Positions 45,301-53,190 of a DNA stretch of 64,000 bases are shown here, one piece after another; position 1 is the stretch's first letter; each line of letters begins with the position of its first letter. The position numbers were made by a program, and so were the translations under genes. Source of the DNA: Parapedobacter pyrenivorans (GTDB taxonomy: Bacteria; Bacteroidota; Bacteroidia; Sphingobacteriales; Sphingobacteriaceae); the NCBI RefSeq assembly GCF_014636865.1, contig NZ_BMER01000001.1, positions 1,724,718 through 1,788,717 on the forward strand. The letters are read 5' to 3'. The notes under the pieces are model-generated. The model did not search any database. It saw only the letters and a list, made by a program, of their open reading frames with translations, and had not been told where the DNA came from.

Positions 45301-45707
45301 CCATTGAGGTCGGCGAGCCAGGTATTACGGGCGCTGTTTTCGGGAGCGAGTTCCTCGCGAAGGAAAGCCCGCCGATCCTCCACCGTTTTAAAGCTAATGG
45401 AAGGTATTTCCCAGTCGCGGTGGCCCCGAATATCAAATTCAGAATTTTTCTGCCTGTCTGTCGTCGTATAGAATAGCCGTCCATGGTCATCGATGTCGAT
45501 GGCGATGGGCGAAATAACCAATGAATCAATGCCCCATAATTTCAGCGTGAATCCACTATCCAGCTCAGCGTTTACGCTTTCCTCGATGGTTGTCGCCAAT
45601 TGGGCGGTCTGGATGGGGTCCATTTCTTTGGCGGGTAGATTGGCGGTCTTATTTTGGCAGCTCCACAACAGAGCGGTAGCAGCTATTGCAATACCTGTTT
45701 TATTCAT
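42321..45707 (-). CDS. Large dehydrogenase-like lipoprotein with HEAT repeats and cytochrome c domain
   Basis: The 1128-residue lipoprotein (ALLWSC, Cys17) opens with a PVC-type dehydrogenase propeller (about 60-460; DLNGDGSHDW, DISGDGIAD, DKNGDGIPDEKK calcium-type loops, GLRNTHQFVFDEYGN, GPDGALYVADWIDGWGTHDY). A long HEAT/armadillo solenoid follows (about 480-960; repeated AAxALGRI / AVVALRHMGD-like helices), then a cytochrome c domain (CMKCHAYDDRGG, Cys1006/Cys1009/His1010) continuing to DVVSFLAALTEDD. It resembles the 7783 product with a much longer solenoid. It probably oxidises a sugar-type substrate at the periplasmic face. It is monocistronic and divergent from the sigma-factor gene, with no enzyme partner beside it. 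Confidence 0.85.
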   Translation of the reverse strand: MNKTGIAIAATALLWSCQNKTANLPAKEMDPIQTAQLATTIEESVNAELDSGFTLKLWGIDSLVISPIAIDIDDHGRLFYTTTDRQKNSEFDIRGHRDWEIPSISFKTVEDRRAFLREELAPENSARNTWLADLNGDGSHDWRDLTIQKEKVYRVEDISGDGIADRSQLVVDDFHEEITDVAGGIFADGDDLYVAVAPDLWRMTDKNGDGIPDEKKSISHGYGIHVGFSGHGMSGVKMGPDGRIYWQIGDIGFNGEGPDGKKWEHSNSGVIVRSNPDGSDFEVFAHGLRNTHQFVFDEYGNIISEDNDGDHAGEKERLVYIVNGSDAGWRSNWQYGKYRDPDNNTYKVWMDEKMHLPRFEGQAAYITPCISNFVSGPAGVVYNPGTALSPAYKNTFFVAEFVGNPASSGVHSFKLKPKGATFELGEHKKVLGGILATGLDFGPDGALYVADWIDGWGTHDYGRIWKLDHADGTTKALREEVKTLLATDFSGKNKSELGNLLRHEDMRIRQKAQFALVKQGKKGIEVFKQALAQTDDQLARVHAIWGISQLARQDEQNAALLLPLLQDTDSEIRAQAAKWLGDIRYEEAGTALLPLLNDSNSRARFFAAEALGRIEYAPAIAPIIAMLQANDDDDAFLRHAGALALARIGKAEPLVSLADNPSRALRIAAVVALRHMGDSGIARFLNDKDEFVVTEAARAINDDLSIEGALPALASLLNTTSFSNEALIRRIINANLRVGKPDNLQHLIQYTQNSSHPADMRSEAIDALGTWAKPSVLDRVDGRYRGTIERDVNALENEATATFIDLLADRELSVRLSAAKAVNKLQLQQASSALLAGLKNDREAAMRVACLTALVALEDPKQEEAIKLALADRERSVRVAGLDLLENMTIPREVIVDLLANVIATKTIEEKQAAIVTLGKLPLGNSNTLFSSLLDDMEKGRLSPEVYLELGEAIDSVRSEPLAARYKAISQHFSPDQLLASYASSLQGGNPNRGRQIFFQHQQAQCMKCHAYDDRGGNAGPRLNGVGNRLSHEQLLESLIDPGKRIAPGYGIVMLELKDGQSLSGIFQGEDARGVKIRKGQEPDQVIPHSQIKKKTFSPSSMLDMKGILSKREIRDVVSFLAALTEDD

Positions 45708-45820
45708 TGAAATCTACTTAAGTCAATTCTTGGCAAATGCGAGAACCGGTAACTGTATGACTAACATTTCTTTGGTTAGCTGTGCTAATATAAGAAGGAT
45801 TATGGAAAACCCGCATTGTA

Positions 45821-45836
45821 TCTTCAATTTTGAAGA
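45821..45836. promoter_or_regulatory. Inverted repeat in the divergent promoter region
   Basis: TCTTCAA (45821-45827) and TTGAAGA (45830-45836) form a 7-2-7 inverted repeat between the minus-strand cytochrome gene and the sigma-factor gene. It may be a repressor site. The rest of 45708-45900 shows nothing distinctive. Confidence 0.3.
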
Positions 45837-45900
45837 CGCTTAATAATTTATTCTTTTTTATTTTGTGTTTAATAAATATGAATTGCTATTCTTTGTCGGT

Positions 45901-46515
45901 GTGAAAACCAACCAGCAAAACGGCATAAAAAATCCTACGCTATTGCCTGACGAACAGCTTTTTGTGCGGTTACATGAAGCATCCTGGCCGGTATTGTTTC
46001 CATTGGCCTGCCGGAAATTGGGCGATTCAGATGAGGCATACGATGTCTTGCAGGATTTGTTTATTGAACTTTGGGATAAAAGGGAAGTCTTTCCGTTAGA
46101 TAACCTGTCTATAGTTTGGCTGAAAAGACGGTTGTGGTTCAAATTGCTCGCCCATTTCCGTCGCCAGGGTTTCAAGCGGCAGCATCTGGACAATTTTCAG
46201 CATTTCATGGAAAAAGAAACCTTGGTCGTGCAGCCCGGAGAGTCCGCAAACCAAATGCTTGAGCGTGATTACGAACTTATCATGGATGCCATAGCGATTA
46301 CGGTGGCACAAATGCCTGAGCGGATGCGTGAGGTTTTCCTGCTAAATCGTGAACAGCATTTTACCATCAACGAAATAGCGGGGCATCTGGGCCTTTCTCC
46401 CAATACGGTTCGCAATCATCTGCAAACCGCCATGAAACGCCTCCGCAAGGCCTTGGAAGTCCAGAACCTGACCTCTCCTAGTTTTGTGCTGCTTTGGTGG
46501 CTCGTTGCGAGCTGA
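45901..46515 (+). CDS. ECF RNA polymerase sigma factor (FecI-like, Bacteroidota type)
   Basis: About 204 residues from the GTG at 45901; an in-frame GTG at 45865 would add 12 hydrophobic, unlikely residues, and no ATG is available. Region 2 is LPDEQLFVRLHEASWPVLFP, then YDVLQDLFIELWDKRE. Region 4 is MPERMREVFLLNREQHFTIN EIAGHLGLSPNTVRNH LQTAMKRLRKAL. The factor would direct polymerase to the operon of the STN receptor once released by its anti-sigma partner. The FecR gene follows, giving the standard FecI-FecR-FecA-like surface-signalling order. Confidence 0.9.
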   Translation: MKTNQQNGIKNPTLLPDEQLFVRLHEASWPVLFPLACRKLGDSDEAYDVLQDLFIELWDKREVFPLDNLSIVWLKRRLWFKLLAHFRRQGFKRQHLDNFQHFMEKETLVVQPGESANQMLERDYELIMDAIAITVAQMPERMREVFLLNREQHFTINEIAGHLGLSPNTVRNHLQTAMKRLRKALEVQNLTSPSFVLLWWLVAS

Positions 46516-46666
46516 TATTAAAAAATCATTAATCATTATTCACGGAAACTTAATATCCAAACACTGGTACGTTTGGGCTTGTGACGCTTTAATAAGGTAA
46601 ACGGAGACCCAAGTGTCGATTAGCGAGGGAAGCGTAAGCATCTCCGTAAATGAATGGAATCCCGTG

Positions 46667-47626
46667 ATGAAAAGTGTCAAAAAGCTAAAAGAGCGGTATC
46701 AAAAGATACTTGGAGGAACTGCATCCACCATGGAACAAGAGTTGATCGCGCGGTGGCTGAAACAGCTGGATATCGGCGAAGCCATGGATAAAAAGGCATT
46801 AGCTGAATGGCAGGAACGCTCCATGACTGAGCTTCAGGAGAGGGCTAAACCTCCTGTTCTCGTTAGGTCACGAACCAGGAAATTTATCTGGTTAGCAGGT
46901 GCGGCAGCGGTTCTGCTGCTTGGTATGGTATGGTTAGTAAAACCTTACCGCGACTATTCAGCCCGATCGGCACAGCAGGTACCTGCCTATATTGAGCACA
47001 GTACGGCTGCCGGACAGCGTAAAATGCTCACACTTGCCGATGGTTCGCGTGTATGGCTGGGCAATGCCAGCAAAATCCGGTACCCGGAAAATTTCCAACC
47101 TGATAAACGCAGGATTTTCCTTGAGGGACAGGCTTTTTTTGAGGTGAAGCCGGATTCGACAAGGCCTTTTTTTGTATACACAAGTGGATTGGACGTCAAA
47201 GTGTTGGGTACATCATTCGACGTTAAACACTACCCGGCGGACGCTGAGCCGGCGGTCACCGTGGCCAGTGGAATAGTGTCGGTAAAACCTGTACATGAGG
47301 GACGGGGATGGATGCTCGAAAAAGGGGAGCAGTTAACCTATCGTCTGCTGGATAAAACGGCGACCGTGGAAGAGGTTGACTTGCGGGTCGCGTTGAGTTG
47401 GAAAGATGGCGAACTTATTTTCAGGGAAACACCCTTGGAAGCGATCGCCGTACGGCTCGAAAGATGGTATGGGGTAGAGATCCAAATTGCTTCGCCGTCA
47501 CTTCAGACGAAGCAAATGTCGCTTTCCGTGAAGAACGAACCCCTGCAAACCGTATTCGGCATGCTCTCGGAAGCGGGCGATTTCAACTTTGATATCCAGA
47601 AAAGGAAGGTGACGGTTTGGAAATAG
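46667..47626 (+). CDS. FecR-type anti-sigma factor
   Basis: I start at the ATG at 46667 (319 residues); the GTG at 46613 adds 18 unlikely residues. The cytoplasmic part (about 1-80) binds the sigma factor. One membrane helix lies at about 89-105 (FIWLAGAAAVLLLGMVWLV). The periplasmic FecR domain has TAAGQRKMLTLADGSRVWLG, FLEGQAFFEVKPDSTRPFFV and VKVLGTSFDVKHYP. A C-terminal STN-interacting part follows (ETPLEAIAVRLERWYGVEIQ). It holds the sigma factor until the receptor signals substrate binding. It lies 151 bases after the sigma gene. Confidence 0.92.
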   Translation: MKSVKKLKERYQKILGGTASTMEQELIARWLKQLDIGEAMDKKALAEWQERSMTELQERAKPPVLVRSRTRKFIWLAGAAAVLLLGMVWLVKPYRDYSARSAQQVPAYIEHSTAAGQRKMLTLADGSRVWLGNASKIRYPENFQPDKRRIFLEGQAFFEVKPDSTRPFFVYTSGLDVKVLGTSFDVKHYPADAEPAVTVASGIVSVKPVHEGRGWMLEKGEQLTYRLLDKTATVEEVDLRVALSWKDGELIFRETPLEAIAVRLERWYGVEIQIASPSLQTKQMSLSVKNEPLQTVFGMLSEAGDFNFDIQKRKVTVWK

Positions 47627-47802
47627 GCAGCCATAGCGATGAAGTGTCACGATAAGGAAGGAGGTCTGTTATGCACGTGTAAAAGCTGACAAAAAAACTA
47701 TTCAGGATGAAAAAATAGAGCGGAAGCTTCTCACCACCCCGCCCTGTGTGTTTTCAAAATTCATTTAATGGAAAAGAATTATAAAAAACAATCAACAATT
47801 TT

Positions 47803-50800
47803 ATGAATAAAAATTCAATAAAAAGAATTTGTAATATGTCGCGATTATTGTTTCTGGTTGTGGTGATATCCTGTACAACCGGTGGCGTCATTATAGCATC
47901 GGATGTGATGTCACAGCACTTGCGTGAAATCAACATCACAGTTGGTGATGATGACAGCCGTAGCCTCGGCAGTCTCTTTCGGAAAGTAGAGCAGCAGTCG
48001 AGGTTCCGATTTTATTACGATAAGGCGGTGGGCGAAATCACGGGAGCCGGATTAGGAAATATAGGCGAAACCAATCTGTATGAATTGCTGGAAAGAATTG
48101 CTGGCGATTTTAACCTGAAGATTGCCCAAAATAAGCATATTATTGCGGTAACCAAGGTTATTCCGCAGGAACCTGGCCGGATCATTGGTCGCATCACGGA
48201 CGCTTCGACCGGTGAGGCATTGGCCCATGCAACGGTCCAAGTACAGGGTTCGTTGGCAGTCACAGTGGCTGATAATCGGGGCCACTACCGTTTGAATAAC
48301 GTGCCGGTCGGACGAGTGGAACTGGTGGTACGGTATCTCGGATATGTAGCGCAGCAGGTCACGGCCAGTGTGCAGGCGGGTGGGTCGGTGCAGATGAATG
48401 TTTCGCTCGCAGCGCAGCTGACCGAGCTGGAAGGCATTACGGTGGAGGGAATCCGCCGCGGAGAAGTCAAGTCGCTGAATACCATGAAAAATGCCGAAAA
48501 CATCAAGTATGTACTGTCGCAGGAACAAATGGAGCGGTTTCCAGACAATACCGTGGGCGAAGCACTCCAACGGGTGCCGGGCGTAGCGGTCGAATACAGC
48601 TATGGTCTTGCCCGCAATGTCATTATCCGTGGGCTTTCCCAAGATCAGGGTTCCGTGACCCTGAATGGTAATCGCCTGCCTTCTACCTCGGCGGGATACC
48701 GGACAACGGACCTCAACGGGATTCTTTCGAACACCGTGGAAGCGATTGAGGTCATCAAAACCCTGACACCCGATCAGGATGCGGACGGAACCGCGGGCGC
48801 AGTCAATATCATCACGAAGACACCCCCGGAGTACTCAAGGTCAATGGACGCCAAGGCTTCGCTTGGAAACAACCTGTTGGTGGGCAAAAACCTTTATGAG
48901 GTAGGCCTCAACTATTCAGAACGGAAAACCAGGTGGGGATATCAGCTGGGGGCGAATTACATGAGATCGCTACGTGGGGAAGACCGCATCCAAAAGAGCT
49001 ATGGCAATTATACGGTAGAAGGCATAGATCGTGAAAACTGGCTCCGTGTTATTTCGTTGGAAGATACGCAGCTAAAGCGCGACAACTTGGGCATCCATGC
49101 CGAACTGAATTTTTTTCCAAATCAGGATGTCCATTTTTATCTTCGAGGCAATTACAATAAATATTACGAGATACAATCCCGCAACAACCGCAATTTTGTA
49201 ATCGGCGATTACCAAAGCACCGACCGGGTGACCGGTGTGACTGTGGAGCATGGCGGCAACGACCGCGATTATAACCGCGACCTGTTGATGTTGTCACTCG
49301 GTGGTAAAAGAAACAGGGGCAATTGGGAGATGAATGGCGACCTTACCTACAGCCGGGGGCTGTATGACCAGCCGATTTATTATAACGCCAATTTCACCCG
49401 TGGCGGGTTGAGTGGGGCCGTAGACGTGTCGTCTTTACGTACACCCATGATTGCGCTTGAAGGAGATGACGTATACGATCCCGTAGCCTATACCGCCCGG
49501 GAATATGTAAACAGGCACGACTCGTCGCTTGATCACGATGGCCAACTGACGTTGAATGTCATCAGGTCGTTTCGCTTCAGCGAGCGCGATAAGGGGATTA
49601 TCAAATTCGGTGGCCGCTTCCGGTACAAGTATAACGAGCGGACAAGGAATTATTACAGGCATGTGCTGAAAGATGGGAACTTTTCGCTAGCGGACTTCAA
49701 TACCGGTATTGAGCGGGATGATTACTATCAAAACAAATACAATATCGGTACATTCCCGGATGTGGAGAAGATGGAGCGCTATTTCCGCGATAACGGAGAT
49801 CTCTTTATCGACGACGAAACCTATACCCGGCAAAATACCGACCCTGATTCCTATACCGGTACGGAGTATCTGGGAGCGGCGTATGCGATGACACGGTTCA
49901 ATGTGGATAAGTTGGAGGTTACGGCTGGTGTCCGGTATGAGCAGACCGGGTTTGACTATCAAGGCAACGAAGTGATCCTGGATGAAGATGGCGCTTATGT
50001 ACGCACAAATCCCGTGAATACAGACAAAGTGTTCGACGGTTTTTTTCCTAGTCTCAACCTCAAGTATGCGCTGACACCGCAGACCAACCTCCGCGCGGCT
50101 GCCACACGCTCGCTTTCGCGCCCCAGCTATTACGACCTGGTGCCGTGGGAAGAAGTGCTCAACCGCAATCAACGGGTCAACAAAGGCAATCCCGATCTAC
50201 AGCAGTCTACGGCTACGAACCTGGATTTCCTTTTTGAGCATTATTTCAAAAAGATAGGCTTAGTGTCGGGAGGTGCTTTTTACAAACGCATAAATGACTA
50301 TATCTATAGCCGGTCATTCCAACAGGTAGGCGGGGAGTACGATGGGTGGCGTATCGACCAGGCTGCGAATGGCGCTGCGGCAGACGTTTATGGGTTTGAG
50401 CTTGCCTGGCAGCAGCAGCTTACCTTTTTGCCCGGATTCCTGAACGGTTTTGGTATTTATGCCAATTATACGCAGATCCAATCCAGTTTTGAAGTACCCG
50501 GCATTGAGATGGATCGCACGGTGCGCTTGCCAGATATGCGGCCGAAGGTTGGCAATCTAGCCCTGTCATACGAGAAGTACGGTTTTTCAGGTCGGATATC
50601 TGCTTATTTTTATGAAACATTTACCATGGAGCTGGCGGATACACCAAATGAAGACTTGATTGAAGCAGGTAGGATGCAGCTGGATTTCTCAGCCTCCCAG
50701 CGGATAAATAGCAAAACCAAAATCTTTCTTGGTGTCAGCAACCTTACCAATGAGCCAATAAGGAATTATTATGGGGATGGCCGACCGGACAATGACCGGA

Positions 50801-50847
50801 TTTACTCCGTGTGGGGTAATATTGGGATACGGTACAAACCCTTCTAA
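47803..50847 (+). CDS. STN-domain TonB-dependent receptor (FecA-like transducer)
   Basis: The 1014-residue protein has a signal peptide (to about residue 36) and a secretin/TonB N-terminal signalling domain (about 50-110; LFRKVEQQSRFRFYYDKAVG, NLYELLERIAGDFNLKIAQN). Next come a carboxypeptidase-like domain (115-200; IIGRITDASTGEALAHATVQ), a plug (VGEALQRVPGVAVE, NVIIRGLSQDQGSVTLNG, DADGTAGAVNIITK) and a barrel ending in IGIRYKPF. The plug resembles the TonB-Xanth-Caul group linked to carbohydrate or phosphoester uptake rather than iron. The STN domain contacts FecR upstream. The purple acid phosphatase gene follows, suggesting a phosphorylated ligand. Confidence 0.93.
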   Translation: MNKNSIKRICNMSRLLFLVVVISCTTGGVIIASDVMSQHLREINITVGDDDSRSLGSLFRKVEQQSRFRFYYDKAVGEITGAGLGNIGETNLYELLERIAGDFNLKIAQNKHIIAVTKVIPQEPGRIIGRITDASTGEALAHATVQVQGSLAVTVADNRGHYRLNNVPVGRVELVVRYLGYVAQQVTASVQAGGSVQMNVSLAAQLTELEGITVEGIRRGEVKSLNTMKNAENIKYVLSQEQMERFPDNTVGEALQRVPGVAVEYSYGLARNVIIRGLSQDQGSVTLNGNRLPSTSAGYRTTDLNGILSNTVEAIEVIKTLTPDQDADGTAGAVNIITKTPPEYSRSMDAKASLGNNLLVGKNLYEVGLNYSERKTRWGYQLGANYMRSLRGEDRIQKSYGNYTVEGIDRENWLRVISLEDTQLKRDNLGIHAELNFFPNQDVHFYLRGNYNKYYEIQSRNNRNFVIGDYQSTDRVTGVTVEHGGNDRDYNRDLLMLSLGGKRNRGNWEMNGDLTYSRGLYDQPIYYNANFTRGGLSGAVDVSSLRTPMIALEGDDVYDPVAYTAREYVNRHDSSLDHDGQLTLNVIRSFRFSERDKGIIKFGGRFRYKYNERTRNYYRHVLKDGNFSLADFNTGIERDDYYQNKYNIGTFPDVEKMERYFRDNGDLFIDDETYTRQNTDPDSYTGTEYLGAAYAMTRFNVDKLEVTAGVRYEQTGFDYQGNEVILDEDGAYVRTNPVNTDKVFDGFFPSLNLKYALTPQTNLRAAATRSLSRPSYYDLVPWEEVLNRNQRVNKGNPDLQQSTATNLDFLFEHYFKKIGLVSGGAFYKRINDYIYSRSFQQVGGEYDGWRIDQAANGAAADVYGFELAWQQQLTFLPGFLNGFGIYANYTQIQSSFEVPGIEMDRTVRLPDMRPKVGNLALSYEKYGFSGRISAYFYETFTMELADTPNEDLIEAGRMQLDFSASQRINSKTKIFLGVSNLTNEPIRNYYGDGRPDNDRIYSVWGNIGIRYKPF

Positions 50848-50939
50848 TGACGACAGTCATTGATATCCGTCGATTGGAGGAAAAATGGGTTACAATGAGT
50901 TAATTAATATAAATAGGTGAAATTAAATTGAACTACACG

Positions 50940-52157
50940 ATGAATCTAATTTTCCGCGCGGGTATACTCGCCTGCTTACTGCTATTCAACGTCGCCGTGC
51001 TGTGTGCGCAGGAGTTTCAACCATCGGGTTATCCCGACCGGGTCACCCTCACCTGGTCGGCCGACCCGGCTACGACACAAACGGTGACTTGGCGTACGGA
51101 TGCCACGGTCAACAGGGCAAAAGCCCAGTTCAAAAAGGAAGATGCTTCACCGGATATGGAGCATGGCATTGAGGAATTTCCGGCTACGACACGATCACTA
51201 GCGACCAAAGAAGGGCGTGAAGATCGGTACCATCATGCGACTTTCAAAGGGCTTCAACCTGCTACGGTCTACATCTATCGCGTGGGAGACGGGGAGCATT
51301 GGAGCGAGTGGTACCAATTCCGCACAGCAGATGCTGCCGACGGCAACTCTACTTTTTCCTTCGTTTACCTCGGCGACGGTCAAAACGACCTGAAATCACG
51401 GTGGTCACGCACCGTCCGCCAGGCATTCCGGCAGCAATCCGATGCGCGGTTCATTATCCACGCGGGCGACTTGATAAACCGCTCCAATACCGATTCGGAA
51501 TGGGGTGAATGGCACTATGGCACGTCATTTATACACGGAATGATACCCGCAGTGCCTACGCCAGGTAATCACGAGTACTTCCGAGATGACAACGAACAGC
51601 TCACGTTGGACCCACATTGGGCAGCTCAATTTACCTTGCCAACCAATGGGCCGGATGGGATGCAAGAGTCGGTGTATTACCTCGACTATCAGAACGTGCG
51701 TATCATTTCGCTCAACAGCCAGCTGATCATGTTGGATGAAGCCGCTAGGAGCGCACAATTGCAATGGCTCGAAGCGGTATTGAAAGACAATGCCCAGCGT
51801 TGGACAATCGTAACAATGCACCATCCGGTATATTCCACATCGAAGCGGAGAGACAATGCTGTACTGCGGGAACTGTTCAAACCTTTGTTTGACCGTTATG
51901 GCGTGGATCTGGTATTGCAGGGTCATGACCATACCTATGCCAGGGGCAAGGGGCCTGATGCGCAGCCAAACAGTCCGGTATATGTGCTTTCCGTTGCCGG
52001 GCCGAAGATGTACGAATCCGATTCAGATCGCTGGATGGATGTATCGATTACGGATATACAACTTTACCAGACGATCCAGGTCTCAAATGAAACGCTGGAG
52101 TACAAGTCGTATAAGGTATCAGGCGAATTGTTTGATTCATTTGAATTGACGAAATAG
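50940..52157 (+). CDS. Purple acid phosphatase-like metallophosphoesterase, exported
   Basis: Start taken at the ATG at 50940 (405 residues); a TTG four codons upstream is possible. A signal peptide (to LCAQ) precedes a fibronectin-like N-terminal domain (PDRVTLTWSADPATTQTVTW). The catalytic domain shows all five metal-ligand blocks: GDGQND, AGDLINRS, GNHEY, MHHPVYS and GHDHTYARG. These are the dinuclear metal motifs of purple acid phosphatases, which hydrolyse phosphomonoesters. It lies 92 bases after the STN receptor and just before a strong terminator. It would release phosphate or dephosphorylate the receptor's ligand in the periplasm. Confidence 0.92.
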   Translation: MNLIFRAGILACLLLFNVAVLCAQEFQPSGYPDRVTLTWSADPATTQTVTWRTDATVNRAKAQFKKEDASPDMEHGIEEFPATTRSLATKEGREDRYHHATFKGLQPATVYIYRVGDGEHWSEWYQFRTADAADGNSTFSFVYLGDGQNDLKSRWSRTVRQAFRQQSDARFIIHAGDLINRSNTDSEWGEWHYGTSFIHGMIPAVPTPGNHEYFRDDNEQLTLDPHWAAQFTLPTNGPDGMQESVYYLDYQNVRIISLNSQLIMLDEAARSAQLQWLEAVLKDNAQRWTIVTMHHPVYSTSKRRDNAVLRELFKPLFDRYGVDLVLQGHDHTYARGKGPDAQPNSPVYVLSVAGPKMYESDSDRWMDVSITDIQLYQTIQVSNETLEYKSYKVSGELFDSFELTK

Positions 52158-52199
52158 CCGCTTGTATCCTTTTTTCAACGCGTTTGGATAAGTAAGGAA

Positions 52200-52241
52200 A
52201 AGCCGCCATGATGTCAACACCGGCATCTTGGCGGCTTTTTT
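52200..52241 (+). terminator. Rho-independent terminator after the purple acid phosphatase gene
   Basis: A 14-base stem with one mismatch (AAGCCGCCATGATG at 52200-52213, CATCTTGGCGGCTT at 52224-52237), 10-base loop and a T run ending at 52241. Confidence 0.92.
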
Positions 52242-52287
52242 GGCCATTCTCCCAAAATGAAATATCTTTGCGCCCAAGAGTACGCAC

Positions 52288-52860
52288 ATGAAAGAAGACA
52301 TTCTCATCCAAATTGCAAATCAAATCAGGGAACGAAGAAAGAGTAAAGGAATTACCGTACAAGAGCTCGCTGAGCGCGCGTCAGTAAGCAAGGGCCTGAT
52401 TTCTCAGATCGAAAACAGCCGTGCCGTTCCATCCTTGATTGTATTGATAGCGATTATCAAGGCCTTGGATGTCGACCTGAATGTCTTCTTTAAGGAAATT
52501 GATACGGCGGATTCGACCAAAACCATTCTGGTTAAACGCCGGGACGAATATTACTATTTCGAAAAAGAACAAGCGTTGGGTTTCCGGTACCATCGGATCT
52601 TTACTCGGAACATCGAAAAATCAACAGTAGACATTGTATTGCTTGAACTGGAACCGAATGCTAAACGACCTATGGTGGAAACTGAGGCGTTCGAGTATAA
52701 ATACATGTTGTCTGGTGAAGTTGAATACCAATTTGAACACGAGAATATCCGACTAAGCGCAGGGGACTCCATGCTATTTGACGGGCGTATCCCACATACG
52801 CCGAAAAATATCGGAGCCTACAATGCCGTCATGTTGGTCATCTATTTCTTTGAGAATTAA
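52288..52860 (+). CDS. XRE-family regulator with C-terminal cupin domain
   Basis: The 190-residue cytoplasmic protein has an N-terminal helix-turn-helix (about 8-62; IRERRKSKGITVQELAERAS, VSKGLISQIENSRAVPSLIV). A cupin sensor domain lies at about 110-188 (IVLLELEPNAKRPMVETEAF, EYKYMLSGEVEYQFEHENIR, LSAGDSMLFDGRIPHTPKN). The layout is that of PuuR/SutR-type regulators that bind a small metabolite in the cupin. It sits alone between a terminator and the next SusC operon, so that operon is the likeliest target (inferred). Confidence 0.92.
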   Translation: MKEDILIQIANQIRERRKSKGITVQELAERASVSKGLISQIENSRAVPSLIVLIAIIKALDVDLNVFFKEIDTADSTKTILVKRRDEYYYFEKEQALGFRYHRIFTRNIEKSTVDIVLLELEPNAKRPMVETEAFEYKYMLSGEVEYQFEHENIRLSAGDSMLFDGRIPHTPKNIGAYNAVMLVIYFFEN

Positions 52861-53190
52861 CTGACAGACCAAACAAAAACCCTAAAGCTTAAGCCTTTCC
52901 ATTCCTGCATTTCGATTTCTCGATGGCATTGCCAGCCGGTTTAATGATTTTTTAATTTTCCCGGTTTATTGACTTAATAAACATTGTTTAGTATTGCTTA
53001 ACTTTTCTGAACAAGCAGTTGGGGCTTTGATAGTTAAGTGACGTACTTATTGGGTGCGTGTTTGGAAATGAACGTGACGAGGTAGATGCGATTAGTATTT
53101 GTAAACGACTGGTTGGATGACGCAATCTCAAGGCAACGAAATTTCAATCAAAACTAATGTAATGCATATGAATCACTTATTAACTAAAAA
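52861..53190 (+). other. Promoter / leader region of the second SusC-SusD locus
   Basis: These 330 bases contain no full gene. At 52984-53012 there are three imperfect units (TTGTTTAG, TTGCTTAA, TTCTGAAC) spaced 10 and 11 bases apart, distantly like the GTTAA repeats but without a -7 box at the matching distance. A 28-codon frame (53117-53203) overlaps the SusC start in another phase. The rest is featureless. Confidence 0.4.

Noticed and set aside
47627-47802. Small gene between FecR and the STN receptor
   Set aside because: Only frames of a few codons exist there; nothing supports a gene.
52984-53012. Fourth copy of the 11-bp GTTAA repeat element
   Set aside because: Units are degenerate, spacing is 10 then 11, and there is no -7-like box 15-16 bases after the third unit.
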